Notes under the pieces: model-generated
Database searches by the model: none
The model's input: only the letters and a program-made list of their open reading frames with translations
What the model was told of the DNA's origin: nothing
Program-made: the position numbers and the translations under genes
Origin: Neoroseomonas terrae
GTDB lineage: Bacteria > Pseudomonadota > Alphaproteobacteria > Acetobacterales > Acetobacteraceae
DNA length: 64,000 bases
Direction of reading: 5' to 3'
Assembly: GCF_018129025.1 (NCBI RefSeq)
Contig: NZ_JAAEDI010000015.1
Span: forward strand, 62,001-126,000
Shown: piece after piece, positions 29,150-36,290 of the stretch
How positions within the stretch are numbered: the first letter of the stretch is position 1
Layout of the letters: each line of letters begins with the position of its first letter

Positions 29150-30160
29150 ATGACGCTGCTGTCTCCGGGCGGTCCAGGCCGCGCGACCGTGAAGGCGCTG
29201 GGGCGCCTCGCCTGCGGGCTGGCCGGGCTGCTGGCCGTGGCGGCGGCCGCGCCCGCCCGCGCCGCCGACCTGCCCGACCGGCCCATCCGCATCATCGTGC
29301 CCTTCACCCCGGGCGGGACCAGCGACATCGTCGCTCGTGTCCTGGCCGAGGCGGCCGGGCCACATCTGCCGCGCGGGGCGGTCATCGAGAACCGCGGCGG
29401 TGCGGGCGGCAATATCGGCATGGCCGAGGCCGCGCGTGGTGCAGCCGATGGCAGCACGCTGATCCAATGCGCCTTCGGCCCCTGCGGCGCCAATCCGGCG
29501 CTCTACACCAACCCGGGCTACGACCTGCTGAACGACTTCGCGCCGGTCATCCTGACGGGCGCGGTGCGGAACGTGATGACGGCGCGGCGGGAGTTGCCGG
29601 CCCAGAACGTGCAGGAATTCATCGCGCTCGCGCGGCGGCAGACGCTGTCCTTCGCGTCCTCGGGCGTCGGCGCGTCGAACCATCTCGGGCCGGAGCTGCT
29701 GAGGTCGATCACCGGGATCGAGATGACGCATGTGCCCTATCGCGGATCGGGCCCGGCGATCACCGACCTGGTCGCGGGGCGCGTCGATGTGTTTTTCGAC
29801 AATTTGCCCTCCATCCTGCCGCATATCCGCTCGGGCACGGTGCGGGCACTGGCGGCGGTGAGCGACCAACGCATCCCGGAACTGCCCGACGTACCGACCT
29901 TCGCGGAACAGGGCGTGCAGGGCATGGCGATCGATTCCTGGTTCGGCTTCATGGCGCCGGCGCGCACGCCGCCGGCCGCGATCGCCGCGCTCAACGCCGC
30001 CTTCGCCCGCGCCTTGCAGGACCCGGCGGTGCGCACGCGCATGGCGGAACTCGGCGCCACGCCTCTCGGCGGCACGCCGGAACAGATGGGCGCGCATGTC
30101 CGCGCCGAGGCCGCCCGCTGGGCGGAAGTGGTCCGCAAGCAGGGAATCCGCGCCGAATGA
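29150..30160 (+). CDS. tripartite tricarboxylate transporter substrate-binding protein (Bug/TctC family)
   Basis: Periplasmic solute receptor of 336 residues. Signal peptide (LACGLAGLLAVAAAAPARA), then PDRPIRIIVPFTPGGTSDIVAR, IENRGGAGGNIGMAEAARG and VPYRGSGPAITDLVAGRVDVFF. Strong ribosome site (AGGAGGAAACG) before ATG. Its stop overlaps the start of an enolase-superfamily enzyme, suggesting that the enzyme's sugar acid or hydroxy acid is the ligand (inference). No membrane components nearby. Confidence 0.92.
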   Translation: MTLLSPGGPGRATVKALGRLACGLAGLLAVAAAAPARAADLPDRPIRIIVPFTPGGTSDIVARVLAEAAGPHLPRGAVIENRGGAGGNIGMAEAARGAADGSTLIQCAFGPCGANPALYTNPGYDLLNDFAPVILTGAVRNVMTARRELPAQNVQEFIALARRQTLSFASSGVGASNHLGPELLRSITGIEMTHVPYRGSGPAITDLVAGRVDVFFDNLPSILPHIRSGTVRALAAVSDQRIPELPDVPTFAEQGVQGMAIDSWFGFMAPARTPPAAIAALNAAFARALQDPAVRTRMAELGATPLGGTPEQMGAHVRAEAARWAEVVRKQGIRAE

Positions 30161-31359
30161 GCCGCATCACGAGCATCCGCACGATCCGGATCGCCGAACG
30201 CCCCAACCTCCTCTGGGTCGAAATCACTACGGATGAGGGGCTGACCGGCCTCGGCGAGGCCTTCCGCGGCGCCGCGGCGGTCGAGGCCGTCATCCACGAA
30301 AGTGCGGCACCGCTGCTGCTCGGTAAGGATTCCCGCAACATCGAGGGATTCTCGCGCGCGCTGCTCACCCCCTATGTCGGCTTCGGCGCGTCCAGCGCCG
30401 AGGTCCGCGCGGCATCCGCCATCGACATCGCGCTGTGGGACCTGATGGGCCAGCGCCACGGCATCCCGGTGCATGAGGCGCTGGGCGGCCGCGCCCGCGA
30501 CCGGGTCCGCAGCTACAACACCTGCGCCGGCTACGACTACAACACGAAGTCCGCGCAGCGGCGCGACATCGGCGCCGCCGACGAATCGCGCGGCCCCTAT
30601 GACGACCAGGTCGCCTTCATGCGCGATGCCGGGGTGCTGGCGGAAAGCCTGCTCTCCGAAGGCTTCAACGCCATGAAGATTTGGCCCTTCGACATCTACG
30701 CGCCCGCCACGCAGGGCGTGTCGATCACGCTGTCGGACCTCAAGAAGGGCATCGAGCCCTTCGCGAAGATCCGCCGCGCCGTGGGCGACCGGATGGAGAT
30801 CATGGCCGAGCTGCACTCGCTCTGGTCGATGCCCGCCGCCTTCCAGATCTGCAAGGCGCTCGAGGAATTCGACATCACCTGGGCGGAAGACCCCATCGCC
30901 AAGATGGACGACGTCGCCTCGCTCGCTGAGCTGCGCCGTGCCGTCCGCACGCCGATCTGCGCGAGCGAGACGCTGGGCGGCAAGGTCGCCTTCCGCGACC
31001 TGCTGGTGGCGGGGGCGACGGACATCGTCATGCTCGACCTCGCCTGGTGCGGCGGGCTGACGGAAGCGCGCAAGATCGCTGCCCTGGCCGAGGCGTGGTC
31101 GCGCCCCGTCGCGCCGCATGATTGCACGGGGCCGATCACGCTGATCGCCTCCGTCCACCTCGCCATGCACGCGCCGACCGCGATGTTCCAGGAGGTGGTG
31201 CGCGCGACGCTCGCGACGTGGTATCGCGACCTCGTGACGGAGCTGCCGCGCGTGGAACAGGGCTGGGTGCTGCCGATGGAAGGTCCGGGCCTCGGGGCGA
31301 GGCTGCTGCCCGCCGTGGCGCAGCGTGACGATGCGATCCTGCGGGTCAGCGCTGCGTGA
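30157..31359 (+). CDS. mandelate racemase/muconate lactonizing enzyme family protein (enolase superfamily)
   Basis: A 400-residue enolase-superfamily enzyme, probably an acid-sugar dehydratase or racemase. An N-terminal capping domain is followed by the barrel with general base Lys in GFNAMKIWPFD, metal ligands in IMAELHSLW, WAEDPIAK and CASETLGG, and the C-terminal His in APHDCTGP. The exact reaction is not determinable. ATGA overlap with the Bug receptor makes a two-gene uptake-and-conversion unit; a GTGA overlap links it to the broken small membrane gene. Confidence 0.88.
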   Translation: MSRITSIRTIRIAERPNLLWVEITTDEGLTGLGEAFRGAAAVEAVIHESAAPLLLGKDSRNIEGFSRALLTPYVGFGASSAEVRAASAIDIALWDLMGQRHGIPVHEALGGRARDRVRSYNTCAGYDYNTKSAQRRDIGAADESRGPYDDQVAFMRDAGVLAESLLSEGFNAMKIWPFDIYAPATQGVSITLSDLKKGIEPFAKIRRAVGDRMEIMAELHSLWSMPAAFQICKALEEFDITWAEDPIAKMDDVASLAELRRAVRTPICASETLGGKVAFRDLLVAGATDIVMLDLAWCGGLTEARKIAALAEAWSRPVAPHDCTGPITLIASVHLAMHAPTAMFQEVVRATLATWYRDLVTELPRVEQGWVLPMEGPGLGARLLPAVAQRDDAILRVSAA

Positions 31360-31558
31360 TCGATGACGTGCCCGGCATTCCCTGGGTACAGCCGCTGGTC
31401 CTGGCGCTGCTGCTGTTCGGCGGGCTGGCGCTGCGCCGCTGGGGAAGCGGCCGGGCACCGGCGATCGGCATGGCGCTGCTGGGCTCGCGGTCGGCGTCGC
31501 CACCGGCTGGTTCACCTGGAGTTTGACGCAGGCGCTGGCGCTGATCGAGCCGGGCTAG
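31356..31558 (+). pseudogene. small membrane protein broken by a one-base deletion
   Basis: A GTG at 31356 overlaps the preceding stop. The frame encodes IPWVQPLVLALLLFGGLALRRWGSGR, then runs out of frame near 31482-31486 and stops at 31524. In the +2 frame the sequence continues sensibly as LAVGVATGWFTW to a TAG at 31556. Adding one C after GGGC restores a single protein of about 67 residues with two membrane helices. The rebuilt product aligns with the intact 65-aa gene at 31803 (PW-x-P, LRR, GxGR, second hydrophobic helix). Could also be a sequencing or assembly error. Confidence 0.65.
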
Positions 31559-31802
31559 CGACCGCGCTCGTGCCCTGCCTCTCGATCCTGTGGCGAGACC
31601 TGTGTATGCCGGCGCCGCCCGGCAGGCCGGCGCGGCGGGAACTCCGCGGCGCCCCGCCTGCCACGGCATCGAAGCGAGCAATCATGATGACGAGCCTGCG
31701 CATGACGATCACGACAGGGATGGCCGGCGAGCGGATCGCGCTGCCGGTCCGGCCCGCAGGGGTGCGGTGGCGCTGGCGTGCGATGCAGGGGATGTCCCGC
31801 GC

Positions 31803-32000
31803 ATGATGGCCGCCCTCGACGCCATGCCCTGGGCGATGCCCGCGCTGCTGACGCTGTTGGTCGGAACCGGCGCGATCCTGCGGCGCGGACACGGTGCGGG
31901 GCGCAAGCGCGCCGCATCGATCGTGATGGGCGTTGCGCTGGCGCTGGGCGCGGTCTGGATCGTGGCGAGCATCGCGCTCGCGCTGCGCGCCATCGACTGA
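31803..32000 (+). CDS. small membrane protein, 65 aa
   Basis: Two predicted membrane helices (MPALLTLLVGTGAILRR and IVMGVALALGAVWIVASIAL) joined by a basic loop (GHGAGRKRAAS). Paralogous to the broken gene just upstream. Its stop overlaps the TauE start by one base, which suggests a helper or accessory role for that permease (inference). The 244 bases between the paralogues hold no gene I trust. Confidence 0.6.
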   Translation: MMAALDAMPWAMPALLTLLVGTGAILRRGHGAGRKRAASIVMGVALALGAVWIVASIALALRAID

Positions 32001-32725
32001 TGGACGGCGCCGTGCTGGCGACCGCGCTGGTCGCCGCGGTGGCGGGTCTGGCGCGCGGCTTCTCGGGATTCGGCGCCGCGCTGATCTTCATTCCCCTCGC
32101 CAGTGCGCTGCTCGGGCCGCGCATCGCGGCGCCGCTGCTGATGCTGGTCGACAATGTTCTCGCCGCACCGCTGGTCCCGGCGGCCTGGCGGCAGGCGTCG
32201 CGTCGCGAGGTCGCCATGCTGACCGCCGGCACGCTGGTCGGCACGCCGATCGGCGCCTGGCTGCTGCTGCATGGTGACCCGCTGACGCTGCGCTGGGCGA
32301 TGAGCGGCCTGGCGCTGGCGATGCTCGCCTTGCTGGTGTCGGGCTGGCGGTACCAGGGGAAGCCGTCGCTGCCGACGTCGCTGGGCGTGGGAGCGACGGC
32401 GGGGCTGTTCTCGGGCGCGGTGCAGATGGGTGGGCCGCCGGTGGTGGCCTACTGGCTCGGCGGCGCCATCCCGGCCAGCCGCGTCCGCGCGAACATCGTC
32501 CTGTACTTCGCGGCGAGCGGGCTGATCAGCGCGGTGGTGTATCTGCTCGGCGGGCTGCTGACGGTCGAGGTGGTGCAGCAGGCCCTGGTCATCGGCCCTG
32601 CCTACGGGCTGGGGCTGCTGTGCGGCAGCCGGCTGTTCGGCCTCGCGAGCGAACGGCTGTTCCGCAGCATCTGCTTCCTGCTGATCGCCGCCGCCGCGGT
32701 GCTGGGGGCGCCCGTCTGGGGGTAG
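32000..32725 (+). CDS. sulfite exporter TauE/SafE family protein
   Basis: Polytopic inner-membrane protein of 241 residues with about eight helices. Family pattern ARGFSGFGAALIFIPLASALLGPRIAAPLLMLVDN in the first half is mirrored by GLFSGAVQMGGPPVVAYWL in the second. Members export sulfite, sulfoacetate or other organic acids; substrate unknown. Likely part of the Bug-enolase operon. Confidence 0.88.
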   Translation: MDGAVLATALVAAVAGLARGFSGFGAALIFIPLASALLGPRIAAPLLMLVDNVLAAPLVPAAWRQASRREVAMLTAGTLVGTPIGAWLLLHGDPLTLRWAMSGLALAMLALLVSGWRYQGKPSLPTSLGVGATAGLFSGAVQMGGPPVVAYWLGGAIPASRVRANIVLYFAASGLISAVVYLLGGLLTVEVVQQALVIGPAYGLGLLCGSRLFGLASERLFRSICFLLIAAAAVLGAPVWG

Positions 32726-32739
32726 GGATCGCCGTGCCG

Positions 32740-33198
32740 CTATGGCCCCGGAATGCCGAACAGCCGCGGATCCCACTCGACCCGCACGGGATCATCCACG
32801 ACGATCCGGGCGGCGTCGGGATGCAGCGGGTTGATCAGGTAGTTCGCTTCCTCGGGCACGATCACCGACGGCACGCGCAGCACGGCCGTGCGGCCGGACA
32901 CCGCCCAGGCCGTGCCCGCCGCCATGGCGGCCGGGCTGTCGATTTCCTGCCACCCGTGCGGCAGCGTGGTCAGCTCCTCGATGGGCAGGTCGTCCGGGAT
33001 GGTCGCGGTCACTGCATGGCGCGGCGCGGCCATGTCGCCGCCCTGTACCAGCACCTCCAGCATCGCCAGCGCCTTGCTGGATGCCGCGTAGATGACCGGC
33101 ACGCCGACCGCGTTCCAGCGACCGCCGACCATCGCTGCATCCGCGCCCGACCACAGCGGATGCGCCGCCCGGGTGATCCGCACCACGCGCGTCGGCAC
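32740..33198 (-). CDS. RES-domain toxin (NAD+-degrading)
   Basis: 152-residue RES family toxin. The Arg-Glu-Ser signature residues are visible in RITRAAHPLWSG, the R of GGRWN, then VIYAASSKALAMLEVLVQ. Characterised RES toxins deplete NAD+ and are held inactive by a Xre-type antitoxin. GTG start, 5 bases after the antitoxin stop. The order antitoxin then toxin is standard for this type. Confidence 0.85.
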   Translation of the reverse strand: MPTRVVRITRAAHPLWSGADAAMVGGRWNAVGVPVIYAASSKALAMLEVLVQGGDMAAPRHAVTATIPDDLPIEELTTLPHGWQEIDSPAAMAAGTAWAVSGRTAVLRVPSVIVPEEANYLINPLHPDAARIVVDDPVRVEWDPRLFGIPGP

Positions 33199-33203
33199 GC
33201 CTG

Positions 33204-33647
33204 TCAGGCCGGCAGGTCGTAGAGGATGTTCGCCAGCAGCCGCTCGGCGTGCCGCGCCCCGATCTCCGTCCTGGCGAGTTCCAGCGGCGTCATCCGCCCC
33301 AGCATCGGATGCGCGGTGGTCAGCCAGGCGACGCCCTTGGCGCGGTCGCCGAAGGCGCGCTCGGCGAGGGCCGTCAGCCGTGCCACGCGCTGCACGCGCT
33401 CCCCCGCCGCCAGTGGCAGCGGCCCTGGGCGCTTCATGGTCGAGACGGAGGTGAACAGCGCCGCGAAATCCTGGCTCGGCATCACATCGGCGAAGAAGCG
33501 GGCGAGATGGGCCACCGCCGCCTTGGGCACGCCGTCCAGGATGACCTTGTGCAGGTCGAGCATCGACTGCACGGGGGCCTTCAGCACCTTCTCGCCGCCC
33601 ATCGTCTCGGCGATCGCGTGCGGCTCGATCAGGGTGATGGCGTTCAT
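33204..33647 (-). CDS. Xre/MbcA/ParS-type antitoxin (DUF2384)
   Basis: 147-residue antitoxin partner of the RES toxin. The C-terminal toxin-binding domain is the DUF2384 region (AFGDRAKGVAWLTTAHPMLGRMTPLELARTEIGA). The N-terminal half is helical and probably carries the DNA-binding part. I chose ATG 33647 over an upstream TTG (33656), because the ATG is within one turn of the predicted transcription start. Likely autorepresses through the inverted repeat over its promoter. Confidence 0.85.
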   Translation of the reverse strand: MNAITLIEPHAIAETMGGEKVLKAPVQSMLDLHKVILDGVPKAAVAHLARFFADVMPSQDFAALFTSVSTMKRPGPLPLAAGERVQRVARLTALAERAFGDRAKGVAWLTTAHPMLGRMTPLELARTEIGARHAERLLANILYDLPA

Positions 33648-33683
33648 GTGAGCCAATATGGGAGCTCACATGGTCTGGGGCAA
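33645..33683 (-). promoter_or_regulatory. promoter and operator of the Xre-RES operon
   Basis: On the minus strand: -35 TTGCCC (33678-33683), exactly 17 bases, -10 CATATT (33655-33660), then the ATG at 33647. The perfect inverted repeat CATGTGAGC-N10-GCTCACATG (33645-33672) covers the spacer, the -10 and the start codon. Expected outcome: a leaderless mRNA repressed by the antitoxin or toxin-antitoxin complex. Confidence 0.65.
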
Positions 33684-33691
33684 GATAATCC

Positions 33692-34795
33692 CTACGCGGC
33701 CGCCGGCGGCAGGTTCCTCGTGTGGACCAGCAGCGCCGCCTGCCGGGCCGCCGCCGCCCAATCCGCCGTGCCGTCCGGGCAGCGCACCAATCGTACCGTC
33801 GGGTACCATACCGGCACCTCCGCCGCGTGCAGCCAGCGCCAGTCCGCGTTTCGCCCGTGCGTCAGCATCAGCGTCGGCCGCCCGAGCGCCCCGGCCAGGT
33901 GCAGCACGGCGGTGTCGACCGCCACGACCAGGTCCAGCGCCTCGATCGCCGCCGCGGTGTCCAGGAACCAGTCCGGCCCGCCATCCATCTCCGGCCCCAG
34001 ACGGTCGAGCGGGAAGGGAGCCTCCTGCTCCTCGCCCGGTCCCTTCTGCAGCGCGAACAGCCGCACGCCGGGCAGCGCTGCGATGGGCGCGAAGGCGGCG
34101 AGCGGCGCCGAGCGGTTGGCGTCGACCGGCGCCGCCGGATTCCCCTGCCAGACGATCCCGACGCGGAAGCCCTGCCCGCCGATCCGTGCGCGCATCCGTG
34201 TCAGCCGGTCCCGCTCCGCCGCCAGATAGGGGATCCGCCCGCGATAGTGCTGCGGCGACAGGCCGAGCGCCCGCGGCAGGTTCAGCAGGGGCAGCCAGGC
34301 CCTGACGCCGGCGATGCTGCCGGGCGCGGTGCTCGACCGCAGTTCCATCCCCGCCGTCAGCGGCGCCAGCAGGTTGTGCAGCCGCGGGTCCAGCACCGCA
34401 TGCACACGGATGCCCCGCGCCGCCAGCAGCGGCAGGTAGCGCGCGAACTGGATGGTGTCGCCGAGCCCCTGCTCCCCCATCACCAGCACGGCTTCCGGCT
34501 GGCCCTGGCCGCGCCAAATCGGCAGCGGCTCCGCGCCGCCATCCGGCCGTCGCCGCGTTACCCGCGGAAAGGCGGAGGGCAACAGCTCGAAGCGGATCTC
34601 GTAGGTATCCCAGGCCTCGTTCCACAGGCCGGCCTGGAACAGGCACCGGGCGAGGGCGGCCTGTACCGGCGGATGTCCCGGCACGAGCGCCGAGAGGTTG
34701 CGCAGGGCCGCCACGGCTTCCAGCGCCTGCCCGCGAGCGCGGGCATCCTCGGCAAGGGCGAGGATCGCCGAGACGTCAGGCGTTGCCGCGCTCAC
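33692..34795 (-). CDS. tetratricopeptide-repeat glycosyltransferase family 9-like protein
   Basis: 367 residues. An N-terminal TPR-like segment (ALAEDARARGQALEAVAALRNLSALVPGHPPV) is followed by a GT-B-type domain with the family motif VMGEQGLGDTIQFARYLPLLAARG, VGIVWQGNP and the C-terminal LDLVVAVDTAVLHLAGALGRPT. Relatives are ADP-heptose-type or protein glycosyltransferases. GTG start overlaps the trpE stop by 20 bases. Its place next to trpE is unusual and probably secondary. Confidence 0.85.
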   Translation of the reverse strand: MSAATPDVSAILALAEDARARGQALEAVAALRNLSALVPGHPPVQAALARCLFQAGLWNEAWDTYEIRFELLPSAFPRVTRRRPDGGAEPLPIWRGQGQPEAVLVMGEQGLGDTIQFARYLPLLAARGIRVHAVLDPRLHNLLAPLTAGMELRSSTAPGSIAGVRAWLPLLNLPRALGLSPQHYRGRIPYLAAERDRLTRMRARIGGQGFRVGIVWQGNPAAPVDANRSAPLAAFAPIAALPGVRLFALQKGPGEEQEAPFPLDRLGPEMDGGPDWFLDTAAAIEALDLVVAVDTAVLHLAGALGRPTLMLTHGRNADWRWLHAAEVPVWYPTVRLVRCPDGTADWAAAARQAALLVHTRNLPPAAA

Positions 34796-36290
34796 GCTTG
34801 CCCGCGGCGAAGCGTACCGCTTCCTCGGCCGCGCGGAACAGCGCGCGCGCCTTCTGGTGTGTCTCCTCGTATTCCGCCTTGGGGTCGGAATCGGCGACCA
34901 CGCCCGCGCCCGCCTGGACGTGCATGATGCCGTCCTTCACCAGCGCGGTGCGCAGCGCGATGCAGGTGTCCATGCCGCCATCGGCGCCGAAATAGCCGAT
35001 GCCGCCGGCATAAAGGCCGCGCCGCGACGGCTCCAGTTCCTCGATGATCTCCATGGCGCGGATCTTCGGCGCGCCGGTCAGCGTCCCGGCCGGGAAGCCG
35101 GCGGCGTAGGCATCCAGCGCATCCAGCCCGTTCCGCAGCCGCCCCTGCACCTCCGACCCGATATGCATGACCTGCGAATACCGTTCGATCTGGAACTGCG
35201 CCGTCACCTTCACCGAGCCGATCGCGGCGACGCGCCCGACATCGTTGCGGCCGAGGTCGAGCAGCATCAGGTGCTCGGCCCGCTCCTTCGGGTCGGCGAG
35301 CAGTTCGAGCTCCAGCGCGTGATCTTCCTCCGGGGTCGCGCCGCGGCGGCGCGTGCCGGCCAGCGGCCGCACCGTGACCGTGTTGTCGCGGCAGCGCACC
35401 AGGATCTCCGGGCTCGCCGCCACCACCGAGAACCCGCCGAAATCCCCGAACACCAGGAAGGGCGCCGGGTTGATCCGCCGCAGCGCCCGATACAGCGAGA
35501 AGGGCGGCAGCGCGAAGGGCACGGAGAAACGCTGAGACGGCACGATCTGGAAGGCATCGCCCGCGCGGATGTACTCCTTCGCCTTCTCCACCGCCGCGAT
35601 GAAGCTCGCCTCGGTGAAGTTGCTGTCGGGCTGGGCGAGCTTCGGCAGCACCGCCGGCGGGGCAGGGCGCGGCACCGGCCGGTCGAGCGCCGCCTCGGCC
35701 TCATCCAGCCGCGCCTCGGCGGCTTCCAGCGCCGCGGTCGGCTCCCCGCCCGGCCAGACCGGCGCGCAGAGCGTCAGCGTGTCCCGCACATGGTCGAAGA
35801 TCGCCATCAGGGTCGGCCGCGTCAGCACAGCGTCCGGGATGCCGAGCACGTCCGGGTTGGTCTCTGGCAGCTTCTCGATCAGCCGCACCATGTCGTAGCC
35901 GAGATAGCCGAACAGCCCGGCCGCCATCGGTGGCAGGCCCGGCGGCACCGGCATTCGGGCGGCCGCGATTACCCGGCGCAGGCTGTCGAGCGCCGGGCCG
36001 GGTTCCGGCTCGAAGGCATGCGGTGCGGACAGGGCGTGCCGATTGATCTCCGCCTTGCCGCCCTTGCAGCGCCACACTAGGTCCGGTGCCAGGCCGATCC
36101 CCGAATACCGCCCGCGCGCCGCTCCCCCCTCGATCGATTCCAGCAGGAAGGCATTGGGCTGCGCCCCGCCGGTCAGCTTCAGGAAGGCGCCCACGGGCGT
36201 GTCGAGGTCGGCGACGCGCTCCCGCACCAGCACCGTGCCGCGCCCGGCCTCCAGCGCCGCGCGCGCCGCCGTGTAGTCGCTGCCGCTCAT
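34776..36290 (-). CDS. trpE: anthranilate synthase component I
   Basis: Converts chorismate to anthranilate with TrpG. 504 residues with the feedback-site region FLLESIEGG, catalytic PLAGTRRRG, LLDLGRNDVGRV, GAPKIRAMEIIEELEPSRRGLYAGGIGY and GAGVVADSDPKAEYEET. Its start overlaps the ppiD stop as ATGA, so there is no room for a leader-peptide attenuator. It is physically split from trpGDC. Confidence 0.95.
   Translation of the reverse strand: MSGSDYTAARAALEAGRGTVLVRERVADLDTPVGAFLKLTGGAQPNAFLLESIEGGAARGRYSGIGLAPDLVWRCKGGKAEINRHALSAPHAFEPEPGPALDSLRRVIAAARMPVPPGLPPMAAGLFGYLGYDMVRLIEKLPETNPDVLGIPDAVLTRPTLMAIFDHVRDTLTLCAPVWPGGEPTAALEAAEARLDEAEAALDRPVPRPAPPAVLPKLAQPDSNFTEASFIAAVEKAKEYIRAGDAFQIVPSQRFSVPFALPPFSLYRALRRINPAPFLVFGDFGGFSVVAASPEILVRCRDNTVTVRPLAGTRRRGATPEEDHALELELLADPKERAEHLMLLDLGRNDVGRVAAIGSVKVTAQFQIERYSQVMHIGSEVQGRLRNGLDALDAYAAGFPAGTLTGAPKIRAMEIIEELEPSRRGLYAGGIGYFGADGGMDTCIALRTALVKDGIMHVQAGAGVVADSDPKAEYEETHQKARALFRAAEEAVRFAAGKRERGNA

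Noticed and set aside
31684-31806. 40-codon frame ending in an ATGA overlap with the small membrane gene
   Set aside because: Arg/Met-rich with no membrane helix or similarity. The overlap alone is too weak to call it a gene.
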